64,000 nt of DNA from contig NC_081414.1 of NCBI RefSeq assembly GCF_030272615.1, positions 824,245,396 to 824,309,395 of the forward strand, in the 5' to 3' direction. Source of the stretch: Cryptomeria japonica (lineage: Eukaryota; Streptophyta; Pinopsida; Cupressales; Cupressaceae). The notes beneath the pieces were generated by a model. That model saw only the letters and a program-made list of their open reading frames with translations, was not told the DNA's origin and did not search any database. The position numbers and the translations under genes were made by a program. Position 1 is the first letter of the stretch; each line of letters begins with the position of its first letter. Shown in pieces: positions 23,135-34,489 of the stretch.

Positions 23135-24192
23135 ATGGGAATCATTTCTTGGAATGTTAGGGGCTTAAATGCCCCTAAGAAGAGATGCTTAATTAAGTCT
23201 TAGATGGACTTAGTTAAGTTTGATATTGCCATGTTTCAAGAAACAAAGTTTGTCAAAGGAGTCTGCTGCTTTGGTTTTTTCCTCCTGGAGAAGGTGGAGT
23301 TTTCAATCTTCTCTAGCTTCTGAGGCCTCTGGAGGTTTGGCATTGCTTCAGAATAATTATGATATTGAGTTATAGTTAGTGGCATCTGCTACAAATTGGA
23401 TGTTGTGTTTGGTGGTCAATAAGGTTTTGAAGGTTAAATTTTGGTTATTTAATATCTATGCTTCGTCAGGTATTCAAGGTAAGTCTAAACTATGGGGTGA
23501 ATTAAAGAGAATTTCTTCTCCTTTAAACATGGGTCCTTGGTCATCTTTGGGGGAGATTTGAATGCGATCACTGATTTGAGTGAAAAAAGAGGTGGGGTGT
23601 TTCCTAATAAAAGAATTATGGATGATTTTGGGAATTTCATTTCAGAGATGTGTCTTTTTTACTGCAAATCTCTAAATGGGATTTTTACTTGGACAAATAT
23701 GAGAAGGGACTTTTCTCAATTGCTGAGAGATTAGATAGGTTTTTTCTATCTGAGAATTGGATAGATTCAAATCTAGAATTTTTTTCTTCTATTCTCCCAA
23801 TTTCGGGTTTTGATCATTTTTTGATTTCTCTTACTGTTCTTGAAGATAGGGCTCCTTTTAAGTCTTCATTTGAGTTTGAACCCATGTGGTTTAGGGATTC
23901 TTCATTTTTGCCTTTGCTTATGAATTGGTGGAATTCTGCTCCTTTCTATTCTGGGTCTCGTATGTTTCAGCTTGTCAAGAAGTTAAGATTTGTAAAGAAG
24001 AACATTAGGGAATGGAATATCACACACTTTAAGAATATTTTTCAAGAGAAACAAAGGATTCAAGATATGATTGAATGTATTAATTCTCATGTTCTTCAAC
24101 ATGGCATGACGCCTCATGTGTATGATGAATTGAAGTCTCTAAAAGTTGAGCTTGAGGAAGTGTTATCCAGAGAAGAAATCTATTGGAGGTAG
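23135..24192 (+). pseudogene. LINE G ORF2: AP-type endonuclease
   Basis: The start is the ATG at 23135 (MGIISWNVRGLNAPKKR), the classic L1 endonuclease opening. Then come DIAMFQETKF (catalytic Glu), GGDLNAI (Asp), NGIFTWTN and ISGFDHFLI (Asp-His pair, normally SDH). The domain nicks the target DNA to prime reverse transcription. The motifs are spread over three frames, with a TAG early on, so at least two frameshifts have occurred. The linker to the RT runs to 24192 in the third frame. Confidence 0.85.
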
Positions 24193-25869
24193 AAATCTAG
24201 GGAGGTATGGCTTTCGGATGGAGACAGAAACACAAAAAAAATTTATTCTTCAACAAAGATAAAAAGATGTAGAAATAGGATATCTTGTATTGAGTGTCTG
24301 AATGGGAATTTATTGACAGATCAAGAGGATATTGCTTCAGAGGCTTTGAGGTTTTTTAGGTCATTATTAACTTCGGAACATGTTAATCTTGAAAATGATA
24401 TTATTTCTAATATTCCTTCTTTAGTCTCTTCGGAGGACAATAAGATGTTGATGTCTCCTTTTTCTTTGGATGAAGTTAGGAATGTTGTCTTTGCCATGAA
24501 CCCAGATAAATCTCAGGGGCTAGATGGTTTAACTCCTTAATTTTTTCAGAAGTGTTGGGATTTTGTGGACAATGATGTTTTATTGGCCCTCGAGGAAGCT
24601 AGGAAAAATAGGTCTGTTTTAAAAGAGCTTAATACTACTTTGATTGCAATTATTCCTAAAAAAGAGGTTACTAAGACATTTGTTGATTTCCGCCCTATTG
24701 CATTATGTAACACTTTATATAAGATATTTACTAAGGCAATTTCCCTAAGATTGGCTAAACTTCTTCCTAGGATTATTTCTTTGGAGCAGGGTGGTTTTGT
24801 TCGTGGCAGAGAGATGACAGAGGGGGAAATTATGGCACATGAGGTGCTGCATTCTATCTCTACCCAAAGAATCCTGACCATGATACTTCAATTAGACATG
24901 ATGAAGGCTTATGATAGAGTTGAATGGGGGGCTTTATGTGTTGTTCTTGAGAAATTAGGTTTCTCCAAAGCTTGGGTTAAATGGATTCGTGCATGTATTT
25001 CTTCTACAAGATTTTCAGTTTTAATCAATGGCTCCCCTTGTGGATTTTTCTCCTCCTCTCGGGGTTTGAGATAGAGGGATCCCTTTTCTCCCTTTTTGTT
25101 TATTCTCCTTGCTGAGACTTTTAGTTGGGCTATTAAGGCTGCTAAACTGGGGGGGCTTTGGAAGGGAGTTAGGATTCAGAATGTTCCACAAACTATTTCC
25201 CATTGTCTATTTGCTGATGATACCCTGTTATTTGGTCAGGCTTCGTTGGGTGAGGCTAATGTTATTAAGGGGATAATTCAGAACTATGCATCTTTTTCTG
25301 GTCAGAAAGTAAATGTTGTTAAGTCAAAGATTTTCTTCCTTAATACATCACCACTGGTTCAACATAGATTGCAATCTTTTTGGGGATTTGAATATGGAAA
25401 TCTTCCATGTACTTACCTTGGTATTCCCTTTTTTATTAAGCAGGATAAGGTTGATTTTTGGGATAAGCTTATTTTGGTTATTTCTAAAATAATTCTATCT
25501 TGGAATCATAGGTGGTTAACTTTGGTTGATAAAATTGTTCTAATCAAGTCTGTTTTGAATGCTATTCCCATTTATCTTATGTTTGTTTTGAAGTCTCCAA
25601 AAAAGGCAATTGTTAGTTTGCAGGATACTCTTAGAGATTTCCTTTGGAATAATAATAAACATGGAAAGAAAAAACTCCCTTTAGTAGGTTGGGATAATGT
25701 ATGTTTGCCTAAGGAGTTGGGGGGTTCAGGTATTAGGAGCTTGGAAAATCAGAATTTAGCCTTAGGTGCTAAGTTGGTTTGGAAATTGTATGACAAACCT
25801 AGTTCCTTGTGGGCTCAGCTTATGTTTGCTAAATACTTAAATAATGGACCCAGAGAGTATATTTTTTAA
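24193..25869 (+). pseudogene. LINE G ORF2: reverse transcriptase
   Basis: All in one phase with a few stops: IIPKKEVTKTFVDFRPIALC, LEQGGFVRGR, LQLDMMKAYDRVEW (catalytic Asp), RDPFSPFLFILLAE and LFADDTLLF (catalytic Asp pair at about 25210). These are the L1-clade RT blocks in the right order. The catalytic residues are intact, but stops at 24538, 25072 and 25867 break the frame. Confidence 0.9.
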
Positions 25870-26828
25870 GTTTCAAATTTGCCTTCTGGTTCTGCTATTT
25901 GGAATTTTCTATGTAAGTGTAGATTTGTTATTTTACCTCATGTTTCATGGGTTGTCCATAATGGTAGGAAAGCTAGATTTTGGGATGAAGTATGGAATGG
26001 ACACACTCCTCTGGTGAACATCAGGGATTGATCTCCTCTAATTACTATTCTTTCTTCCCTATGGGGTGTCTTTGTGGTAGATTATTTTGAGATTGTGTCT
26101 AGTGGACATCTTAAGATAGCTAGATGGAAGTCTATTGAATTTTTAAATGTTGATCAAAATGTGAAGTCAGAATTTGAAAATTTGTTGGGAGAGAGAGTGG
26201 TAATCCTTTCTGATTCTAAGGATGAACTTATTTGGACAAGGAATATCTCTGGTAAATATACGGTTAGAGAGTGGTACAACTCTCTTATGGTTGCTAAAAA
26301 TCTATCTTCTTGGCCATACAAGTTATTCTGGCACGTGTCTTGTCTCCCAAAAGCTGGGGCTTTTTCTTGCTTGGTTGTTTAGGATAGGGTCCTTACAGGT
26401 GTGAGGTTGGATAGGCTTGGTATTACTATAGTTTTCCCTTGTGTCCTTTGTAACAAAAACTTAGAATCTTCCTCACACTTGTTTCTTCATTGTGATTTTT
26501 CTTATGAGTGTTGGCATTGGTTGTTTGAAAAATTAAATCTATCTTTTGTTATTAGTAAGGATCTTATCTCCCATTTCAGATCTTGGCCCCTCCTATTTGC
26601 TTCATCTTTTTATGCATGTCTTTGGGTTATTTCTCTGTCTATTATAATTTGGAATATTTGGTTAGAACGTAATAACAGGATTTTCAAAAAAACAAGTTCT
26701 CCTATGGATGAGGTTTTATTGAGAATTGAATCCTCTATTTCTAAAGTTGCATTGTCTTATATTTACAAGAATCTAGAAAATCTTACTTTTTTTCACATTG
26801 GGATAGTAGGGTAACTAGGGTTTGGAAG
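25870..26828 (+). pseudogene. LINE G ORF2: zinc-binding RT-associated linker
   Basis: Pieces at 26074-26382 and 26401-26814 read GKYTVREWYN, FWHVSCLPKAGAF, then CVLCNKNLESSSHLFLHCDFS. This is the C-x2-C...H-x4-C pattern of the plant zf-RVT domain that follows L1 RTs. It is interrupted by a TAG at about 26380 and further stops near 25870-26070. The next part (RNase H) is in another frame. Confidence 0.8.
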
Positions 26829-27424
26829 ATGTTGTCGGCTTTACTTGCGCATGGTTCAATTTTGAAAGAGAATTATGCTTCATGTAAGAGAAAATCGGCT
26901 TGTTGGAAACCTCCTCCGCAAGGTCATTTTAAAGTGAATTTTGATGGAGCCTCTTGCGGGAATCCTGGTCAGGCTGGGGTAGGTATGGTGATTTTTTATC
27001 ACAACTCAAGATTTATTCAGTCTCGGTGTCATGCAATTGGTTTTAAGACTAATAACTTCGCAGAATTTCATGCTTTATCTTTTGGATTGGATTTGGCAAT
27101 ATCTATGGGAATTAAAGATTTAGTAATAGAAGGGGATTCCATGGTTATAATTCAATATGTCATGAAGAAGAAATCAAATTGTTGGCAATTACAGTATGTT
27201 ATTGATCACATTTTACAAAAGCTAGATTTTTTTTGTTCCTTTTTAATTTCTCACTATTATAGAGAAGTGAATAAAGTTGCAAATTTCCTAGCTAATCTAG
27301 CCATTGATAGTAATGCTAATTTGCAAGAGGTATGCTTTGAAGGAATTCCATCGGTGGTTTGGAATTTTAAATTTTGTAGTTTTTTCCCGCTTTCCCCTTT
27401 CTTTGGAGGTAGTCATGTTCGTTG
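26829..27424 (+). pseudogene. LINE G ORF2: C-terminal RNase H
   Basis: It contains FKVNFDGASCGNPGQAG (first Asp), AEFHALSFGLDLA (Glu), LVIEGDSMVII (Asp) and REVNKVANFLANLAI, where the fourth catalytic Asp (usually NKVADFLA) is Asn. This is the plant-specific archaeal-type RNase H found in many plant L1 elements. The frame is open for 198 codons and ends at 27425. Confidence 0.88.
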
Positions 27425-28052
27425 ACCTACGTGTAGGTGTTTAGTGTACATTTTAACTGATGGCTTTGTCCATCTTTAATAATGTACAGTTTGCACCTGA
27501 CGTAGGTAGTTTGGATGGGTATCTATAATGATTGGGGGTGACGACTTGATGTGGTATTCAATGGGGCTTGTCTTGTCATTTCTGGCTCGCACGATTGGTA
27601 ACATTGCTTTGGTTTGAGGTAAGTGGTGGGAGCTATCATTTTTTGATATGTTAGGATCCTTTTGTATGTTTCTGGGATTATTTTTGATTGCCATGATGTT
27701 GGGTTATTTTTGATGTACTTTTAATCAGTGGCTTTGGTATGTTGCTGGTACTATAGCATTGGATATTTAGCACTATTTGGTTCTTATCAGCTGCCATTTT
27801 ATGTTTACATCATGGTTTAAGGTGCCTTCATTTAAAATTTTTTAGTTTTTACACGAGTTGGTCATTTAATGCTCTGGAAGGGTGGTTTTATCATGATTAT
27901 TAGGAAATGGCTATTTATTTTCATCTACGGTGCATTTTGGGTCTATAGTTTTGTCGACTGTAGTTTTTATTTGTTCTTTGTTTTCTCTGCTGCTCATCTG
28001 CATCGGTGGGGTTTTTTGAAGTTCTGGTCTGCAATAAAGGTAATTACTATTC
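27425..28052 (+). other. LINE G spacer after ORF2
   Basis: T- and G-rich sequence with no recognised domain. An 82-codon hydrophobic frame at 27869-28117 overlaps the next ORF and is probably spurious. It starts with an imperfect palindrome (ACCTACGTGTAGGT). Confidence 0.5.
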
Positions 28053-28757
28053 ATGTCTTCTCCATTATTTGGGTACCACATTCGTTTTGTGTCTCCATTG
28101 GCAGAAGTAGTGGATGATTATGGGTATTGTTCTGAAAAACTTGTTAGAGTTTTTGTTTTGTATTTTGCGGAATTGGAGTCTGAAATTCGTAGGGTGGTGG
28201 GAAATCGTTGGCTGCATTCTCATGCTTATATCTCTTTCTTTGAATTTGTGTCTAGATTTCTCACTATATGTTTTGATGTGTTATTGGATAAAGAATTGGT
28301 CCGGCTTTTGGAAGCTAAATTCTTGACTCCTGCATTTCATAATTTGGGTATTATTGAGCCAGCTTTGGACAATTACATGTTTGATATGGATTCTTTCCCT
28401 TATGGTGGTTTTCTTTCTTGTCAAGATTTATTAGATAATGGGTGGTGTGGGGAGTTGTTATTTGAAATTAGAATGGGTTTAATTTGTGATGACATTGATG
28501 ATGCTTTGAAGGCTTTGGAAAGGTTGTTTGTTCCTTCTCAGATTGTGAATAGGGCTCTTGATGTGCTAAATACATTACATGTTTTGATTAATTTCTATTT
28601 TGTTACGTTTGCCCCTCCTCTTCCTACAACTCCACTACAGGTTGTTGTTCCTTATGCATTTACAGGCATTCCTTCAGAGGAGCTCAAGCTCTTGGCATTT
28701 GATATAATGATATATTGGTGTTTTTCTCCATGGGTTTTTGATATTCTCTTTTTGTAG
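28053..28757 (+). CDS. Extra ORF (234 codons) downstream of the LINE RNase H, unknown function
   Basis: An ATG-initiated frame within the LINE, past the normal end of ORF2 and before the poly(A) tail. The protein is rich in Leu, Phe and acidic residues and has a mixed helical look (LVRVFVLYFAELESEIRR, DDIDDALKALERLF). I see no zinc knuckle, nuclease or RT motif. It stays open in a LINE whose other frames are broken. It may be a third ORF, captured host sequence or chance. It is not a domain I recognise. Confidence 0.4.
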   Translation: MSSPLFGYHIRFVSPLAEVVDDYGYCSEKLVRVFVLYFAELESEIRRVVGNRWLHSHAYISFFEFVSRFLTICFDVLLDKELVRLLEAKFLTPAFHNLGIIEPALDNYMFDMDSFPYGGFLSCQDLLDNGWCGELLFEIRMGLICDDIDDALKALERLFVPSQIVNRALDVLNTLHVLINFYFVTFAPPLPTTPLQVVVPYAFTGIPSEELKLLAFDIMIYWCFSPWVFDILFL

Positions 28758-29092
28758 GAAGGAGGATGAGATTTGGTTTCTGGTACTTGGAATTCTTTTT
28801 GTTTCCTTCAATTGGTATCAGCTATGGGGTCTTCATTCATATATGTAACTGATGAACTCATCCATTAGGCTCTATGTAACTAATTAGTTTTGCTATGACC
28901 ACCCCTTGCTGGCGGGTTTTGGGTTGGGGCCTTTGGTATAAACTGATATGTGGGATATTATGGGTTTATTTTATGGGCCGTGACCGAAGGTTTTCTTGCC
29001 AGGGTTCTTTCCTCCGACCTGCTCTTTGAATCCTGTGTAAAAAAATTAAAAAAATTAAAGTTTAGTGGAATTTCTACTTTTATTGAAAAAAA
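28758..29092 (+). other. LINE G 3' UTR and A-rich tail
   Basis: No open frame. It contains AATTAAAAAAATTAAAG and finishes with a run of A at 29086-29092, followed at once by the 14-bp duplication. Confidence 0.75.
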
Positions 29093-29254
29093 AAGGTGTG
29101 ACTTTAGAAAAAAATCCAATTTTTTTTTTATGATAGATATGGAAAAAATAATTATACCAAATGATAGAGAATCGAATTAGATTTCCAACGCATTTTGAAG
29201 TTCGAAAATTCGATATGTTATGCAGAAGTTATGCTCATTTTTCGTAAAAGTAGT

Positions 29255-29400
29255 TTTTTAATAGTTGAATGCGAACCATTTAAAACGAATGCGAATTTTT
29301 ATTAATGAATGCAAACCATTTTAAAAAAATATGAATTTCTTAAAACGAATGTGAATTTTTAAAAATGAATGCAAATTTCTGTTGACTAATGTGATACATT
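29255..29400. repeat. Imperfect GAATGCGAA minisatellite
   Basis: About six imperfect units built on GAATGCGAA/GAATGCAAA separated by T- or A-rich spacers. A similar unit lies before the LINE at about 6364. Confidence 0.65.
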
Positions 29401-31219
29401 GTCAAAATTAATGCAAAATAAATCGTGTTTGTCCATACAAAGTCTGCAAAAGCTTGCAAAAATCATAGAAAACACGTGGAATAAAGTAGAGGCTATAATT
29501 TCATGTTGGGTTCACCATTTGTTTCATAGGAAAATTACACATACTAATTAGATAATAACAGAGTAAATCACCAATACTCTTAATCTAATCAAGAAATTCT
29601 ATAATAACAATGAAAAAGGAATGAAATCAATGAAGTATAGGATATTCTAATCTAAAACCCCCTCAAATGATTCTGTCCATGGCTTCCATTGCTCTTTTGC
29701 ATAATCATGTTTTGTAGCTCTCAGTGTTGCGCTGGGATTCCTACATAGATATGACAAGATAACTTCGAAGAATAGTGATTAAGAAATTTGTGAGGATTGG
29801 ATGCTCAATTTATAGATTCTCGAAGCAAAGATTGAACGATAGAGATTGAAATGATTTTTGATTGATCGAACGGTCGAGATTAGGTGCACAACAAAGCTAC
29901 CATTTAGGGAAGAGTGAAGAAGCAAGAGGAAAAATCAGTGACACTGCGAAAAGCAAATTTTTGAGGATTCATATCTCAATTTTAAATTTTAAAATTAAGA
30001 TTATCGAGATATTACAGATTTTCGAAAATCAAAGATATTTATGGGTAAAAGTACAATATTGTGTCACACTTTTATAAAGGCACCGACCAACAAAACTAAA
30101 ACTATTTAACTTCAACTCCATAAAAGTGACATTTCTAAATTGAATTTTGAAATGATGTAAACTAACCAAAGGTATAAATATTAATGAAATTTATGTCTGT
30201 TATTTTTCAAAAAATTTAAGAAAAAAATTGATATTTTTTTAATAATTTTAAAGATAGATTTTTCATTGCTGAAAAATGCTGAAAATTAAGGGTTCTAGTT
30301 GGTGCCACACAAGAAAATGAAAATGGACTTATTTTTCTCTAATTTTTTTTTTTCCAATAGAGAACATGTATATGCAGTGTTAAATATTTTTTTTTTAAAA
30401 AGTTTGATGTATCTTTTTCTCGTTATAATATTTTGAAGTCCAACATAGTTAAATTTGATAGTTTTTGGCAAGGTCACTTCTTGACTAGTAAATTTATAAT
30501 TAACCAAAAAAAAAAAACCCTTTTTGGGAAGATTCTCTCATCTTGTGAAAATATTTTTTAAATTTTATTTAATATTTATTTTTTAATTTCTAATCAACCT
30601 ATTTTTTTACTTTAAAAAGCTACCCGCAATGTTTAATTAATAAAAATATTCAAAATTATCAAAAATGTAAAAATATTATATGACCAAAATCATGACTTCG
30701 AGATCTACAAAAGGGTATTTAAAAAAAAAAAATTAGAAGTTCAAATTAATGAAAATTAGCTAGAAGTTGAATCTAGCAAAAATGCACAAAAAGTGGCCTT
30801 TTTGGTGCCACATGGTAGGCCACCTTGGCTTATTCGGCCAAACTCAGTTCGGCTAAACACTTGGGCACCAAACCTTGACCCCTACCCAACCAAGGGACAA
30901 AATGATTTTTTGTCTTTTTTTTTTTTGCAAAGTCAATTGTTGGATTATCAGGTTGAATTTGACGACCGTTTGGACGTATTGTTGATGATTTTTACAAGGT
31001 ATTTTTTATTCAATTACAAAAAAATTGATATTAAATTTAATTTATTAGTATTTTAATATTTTAATTACGTGTATAATTTGGGTTTTTATGCATTTTTTAT
31101 TTAAATACTATTTGAAATTTTGTCTACATGACTGTCTATTTTTCCTTTCTAGTTTAATTAGGCTCACATGTTTATTCCATTTTGGGGTTAATTAGCTTGT
31201 TTGAAGTATTTTATGCCTT
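29401..31219. other. AT-rich non-coding part of F
   Basis: No supported gene. It contains long A and T runs (30218-30240, 30345-30400, 30505-30517, 30719-30733) and a GC-richer patch with GGTGCCACATGG near 30810. The short frames here are shadows of composition. Confidence 0.5.
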
Positions 31220-31269
31220 TGGCATGCTTTGTGTTTAGATAGAACCTTAAAGATGATAACAAAATTATT

Positions 31270-31510
31270 TGAACTCCCCTCATCTTCCATTGGTCATTGG
31301 GTGTAAAAGAAATTGTTATCATCTTCTTTTTAGGTAGAAGGGCCTGCCCTCCTTACAAGCCCATAAGGCCTCTGAAAGGGGAATGACCCAAATGATACTT
31401 TCTTCTACCTACTATATAAATTAATACGTTGGGAAAAAGTCACGACGCCTTGTTGATGTGTATCTACACAGACAATACTCCCTAGTATCTACACTATGTG
31501 TACACACTTG
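31270..31510 (+). promoter_or_regulatory. LTR-promoter-like block, plus orientation
   Basis: It carries TAGGTAGAAGGGCCT, CCCATAAGGCC, CTATATAAATTAATACG, CACGACG and CTCCCTAGTATC in this order. The same landmarks occur on the minus strand at 5480-5990. CTATATAAA is a good TATA match. Its opposite orientation to F suggests it belongs to a separate inserted copy. Confidence 0.4.
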
Positions 31511-32060
31511 TGTGGAGAACGAGGAGTGGGTTCTTGAATGAGCTACCGCCACATGGGTAGACACCAAGTTCCATAGAAGTTCCCCCACTAAACACCTTAG
31601 AGTAGTGGCCCACCCTTTTTTTGTCCGAACATAGTGATAGCTTTAGTGCAAGGGGATAGATGGTTCCCCCACAAGACACTCACCATAAGGCTCCCATTGG
31701 ATGAGACATAAATCCTCAGCTTAGCATACGCTACTTGTAGCTTTCCAAGGAGAGGGTGATAGGGTCATCTTTCTAGTCCAGGAGGCCCCTAGTTGTCCAC
31801 TCACGAATAAGGCAAAATTAGTGAATAGACCCCTCAAGGTGTCCCTACACTTGAGCTAACAGAGATTCTAGGTTGGGCCGAAGTTACCTCCATGAGAATA
31901 TTGACCTTAGGATAAGAAAGTGTTTGATGCATTTTTATTGTGTTTAAAGACCTGTGGAAATTGGGCTGAATTTGGCCTATGAACATACACATTGGTCACA
32001 TTAGTTTTTATATTATCACTAGTTGTAATTATCATTATGTCTTCTTGTTTGCGATGTTTG
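31511..32060. other. Region after the promoter-like block
   Basis: No recognised gene. A unit of the type CCACATGGGTAGACACCAAGTTCC and other GC-richer phrases are probably transcribed LTR or leader sequence of the same family as the promoter block. Confidence 0.35.
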
Positions 32061-32065
32061 AAATG

Positions 32066-32240
32066 GCTTAGTATGTGTGTGCATGTATGGGTATGTGTAT
32101 GGATGTGTATGTGTATGTGCATGTATAGGTATGTGTATGGATGTGTATGTATGTATATGTGCGTGTATTTGTATGGGTGTGTGCATGTGTATGTGTGTGG
32201 ATGTGTATGTGTATGTGTGTGGATGTGTATGTGTTACGAA
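32066..32240. repeat. (TGTATG/TGTGTATG)n microsatellite
   Basis: A purine-pyrimidine alternating tract of TGTATG, TGTGTATG and GGATGTGTATG units. It yields long Cys/Met/Tyr or His/Thr open frames by composition alone. Confidence 0.9.
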
Positions 32241-32584
32241 GATAGATAAAAATGGTGTTACATTTACTGAATAAATGCCCGACCAAAAAGTTTTGCATTA
32301 TAGTCACTTAGTTATAGCAACAAGACTACAATTTGAGAGGTCGTGGCCCCCAAAAGTGGAGGTTGCTTATCGAAGATCATGAAAGGATATTAGAGATAGA
32401 AAAAGACAGAGAGGATCCAGATTTTATGTACCATGAGCTCACTTGATTTATTCTAGAACAAGTGAATGCATGTATTTTTTTGAGCTATATTTTGGATCGT
32501 CATACATATGTAGGTATGTACATTCGAGCAATTTTTTGGATCATTGTACATAAGTACATATGTATATTCGAGATATTTTTTGGA

Positions 32585-32850
32585 TCACTATATATATGAT
32601 TTGAATTTCGTTGATTAATTGAGTGGATTAATTGATTTGAATTGAGTTGATTAAATGATTTGAATTTCATTGATTAATTGAGTGGATTAAGTGGATTAAT
32701 TGATTTAATTAATTAATTCAAGTAACTAAATCAAATCAATAATTAATGTAATTCAACTAACTAATTAATGGATTGATTGATTTAATTAACTTATTCAAGT
32801 AACTAAATCAAATCAATAATTAATGTAATTCAACTAACAAATATCAAGAT
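32585..32850. repeat. AT-rich tandem and inverted repeats (GATTAATTGA)
   Basis: First half: repeated TTGATTAATTGAGTGGATTAA on the plus strand. Second half: two direct copies of an approximately 45-bp unit containing AAGTAACTAAATCAAATCAA and AATGTAATTCAACTAAC. The halves are partly complementary, so the region could fold into a large hairpin. Confidence 0.75.
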
Positions 32851-33091
32851 TTATCATCTACAATAACATGATCAATTCTAGATTTGTAACTTGAACTAAT
32901 TATAAAAATATAATATGAGCTCATAGACACGTGTAAATAACAAACAAGAAATCTCATAAAACAAGTTTCAGGTACATAAACAAACATATAAGTATTAAAA
33001 TATCATCAAACAAGTGTTAGATACATATAAGTATAAAAAAGAGTACATGCACGAGCTACATATAATATCATCAAACAATGATTAGTGGTTC

Positions 33092-34262
33092 CTAAAATAG
33101 CTCAGTGGGCCCTCCACCGATCCATGATCTGAATTCTCTCCCTGCACAAGAAAGTACATGTACATGTTTAGCACATGTATATATATAAAAAAATGAAAAT
33201 ATTATCTAACTATTACTTGTACATAGAAATTTTACTTCAACATAAGTACATGTGCAAATTTTATTTGATGTGATCTACCTGATGAATGAGTAGAGCGTGC
33301 ATGGGCCACAAGTGTCCGAGATGAAGAACTCAAATGTCCATGTAAATAATCTCCTAATGTCTCCAATGGAGCACTATGCTGTAAATAATCCCAAATTCAA
33401 AATGGGTTAACAATTTTGAAGTTGAAATCCACTATTTAAAATCAAATAAATGATATGACCTTAAAGAAAAAATAATGTATACCTCACGAGACTCCAAGGC
33501 TCTCCCAATCTTGTTGATCTCAGATGTATGGAAGGACACCTCATCAACTTCTAGATCCAGCGCTGCATCCTCTAAACCCTGAACAAGCAGACTAGAAAAG
33601 CCACCATGAGCTCCAGCAGGAGGTGTGAAAGTCACAGTCTGCAGTAGTGTCAGATCAAGTGGTGTAGGATGAGGAGGTGTAGGATCAATATCAGTATGTG
33701 GTGGAGGGTCTATAGGATGAACTGGAACTCCCTCATCTCTCCCCATATCACCCTAACACACTTCACCACTAGGGTCTCCATGTACAAGGTGTCTCACCTC
33801 TCTTGGTACATCCTTAAGTGGGATCCTAAGAATTGTCGCAAGAGCTATGTATGCGTCTAATAGGTCACTAGACAACAACACACTCATCCAATGTAAAGGA
33901 TCAACTTTTGTCAACTAAATGGTGTCAACAAGAGATGGTATGTCCAAATGGGCGTAAGGATCAGTGCCACTACTGGATGTCACCTCTGTATCTTGTGGAA
34001 TGGTAGTCTGGGATTGTAATATATATCTCCCAATGTGATCAGATGTCATCTGAATGGCCTGTGTGGCAATCTCTATGATGCTGGAGTAAATGTCTCGTCT
34101 GGTATCATCTGTTGTTGCATCGGCTTCCTATGCTAACTCCAAACATTTTGGTAGAACCAAAAGGTTTGGACCCACTAATGCTCATTTATTAATGAGGGCT
34201 AGTGCCTCTAGTCATCTGTACCTATCACAAAGCCTCCCCCTACCTTGTCTTGTATTCCCTGG
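33092..34262 (-). pseudogene. Intron-containing gene fragment (three 3' exons), decayed
   Basis: Read on the minus strand: a long exon (about 34262-33483) with stops at several codons, ending GAG|GTATAC. Then a 104-nt intron, a 100-nt exon (33378-33279; TTTACAG|CATAGTGC to CAG|GTAGATC), a 137-nt intron and a last exon (33141-33092; GTGCAG|GGAGAG) ending in TAG. All splice ends are GT-AG. The long exon reads DTRRDIYSSIIEIATQAIQM, then VPREVRHLVHGDPSGEV, then a Pro/Thr-rich segment and FHTSEINKIGRALESRE. No family recognised. It may be transposon cargo or a captured host gene. Confidence 0.45.
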
Positions 34263-34489
34263 TATACTAGTATAATCTACATCTAGGATCATATGAAATG
34301 AGTTTCCAACCATCTAGGATAAATGAAAGGGGGCACCATCAGATCAATGTATCTAGTGACTAAATAACCCCTAATCCTCCCTATATGTGTTTGATAGTCA
34401 GGGAACATGGTATGGACCTGTGTAATAGAAACACTCATGTTCACGGTTCCCATTTCACCGTGCCAGTCACACTCCTAGAAAGGGATGCA

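Larger units (their letters stand above)
6606..29092 (+). mobile_element. LINE G (L1-type), essentially full length, split by copia B
   Basis: The ends are set by the 14-bp duplication and a terminal run of A. Removing B (8269-22670) and one TSD copy leaves about 8.1 kb. In order it holds a decayed ORF1 with a DUF4283-like part, then ORF2 (endonuclease, reverse transcriptase, zinc-binding linker, RNase H), an extra downstream frame and a 3' UTR. That is the usual order for plant L1 elements except for the extra frame. Frameshifts and stops show that it is dead. It sits inside element F. Confidence 0.85.

Noticed and set aside
32068-32307. Cys/Met/Tyr-rich and His/Thr-rich open frames on both strands
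   Set aside because: They are translations of the TG/CA microsatellite and have no independent support.
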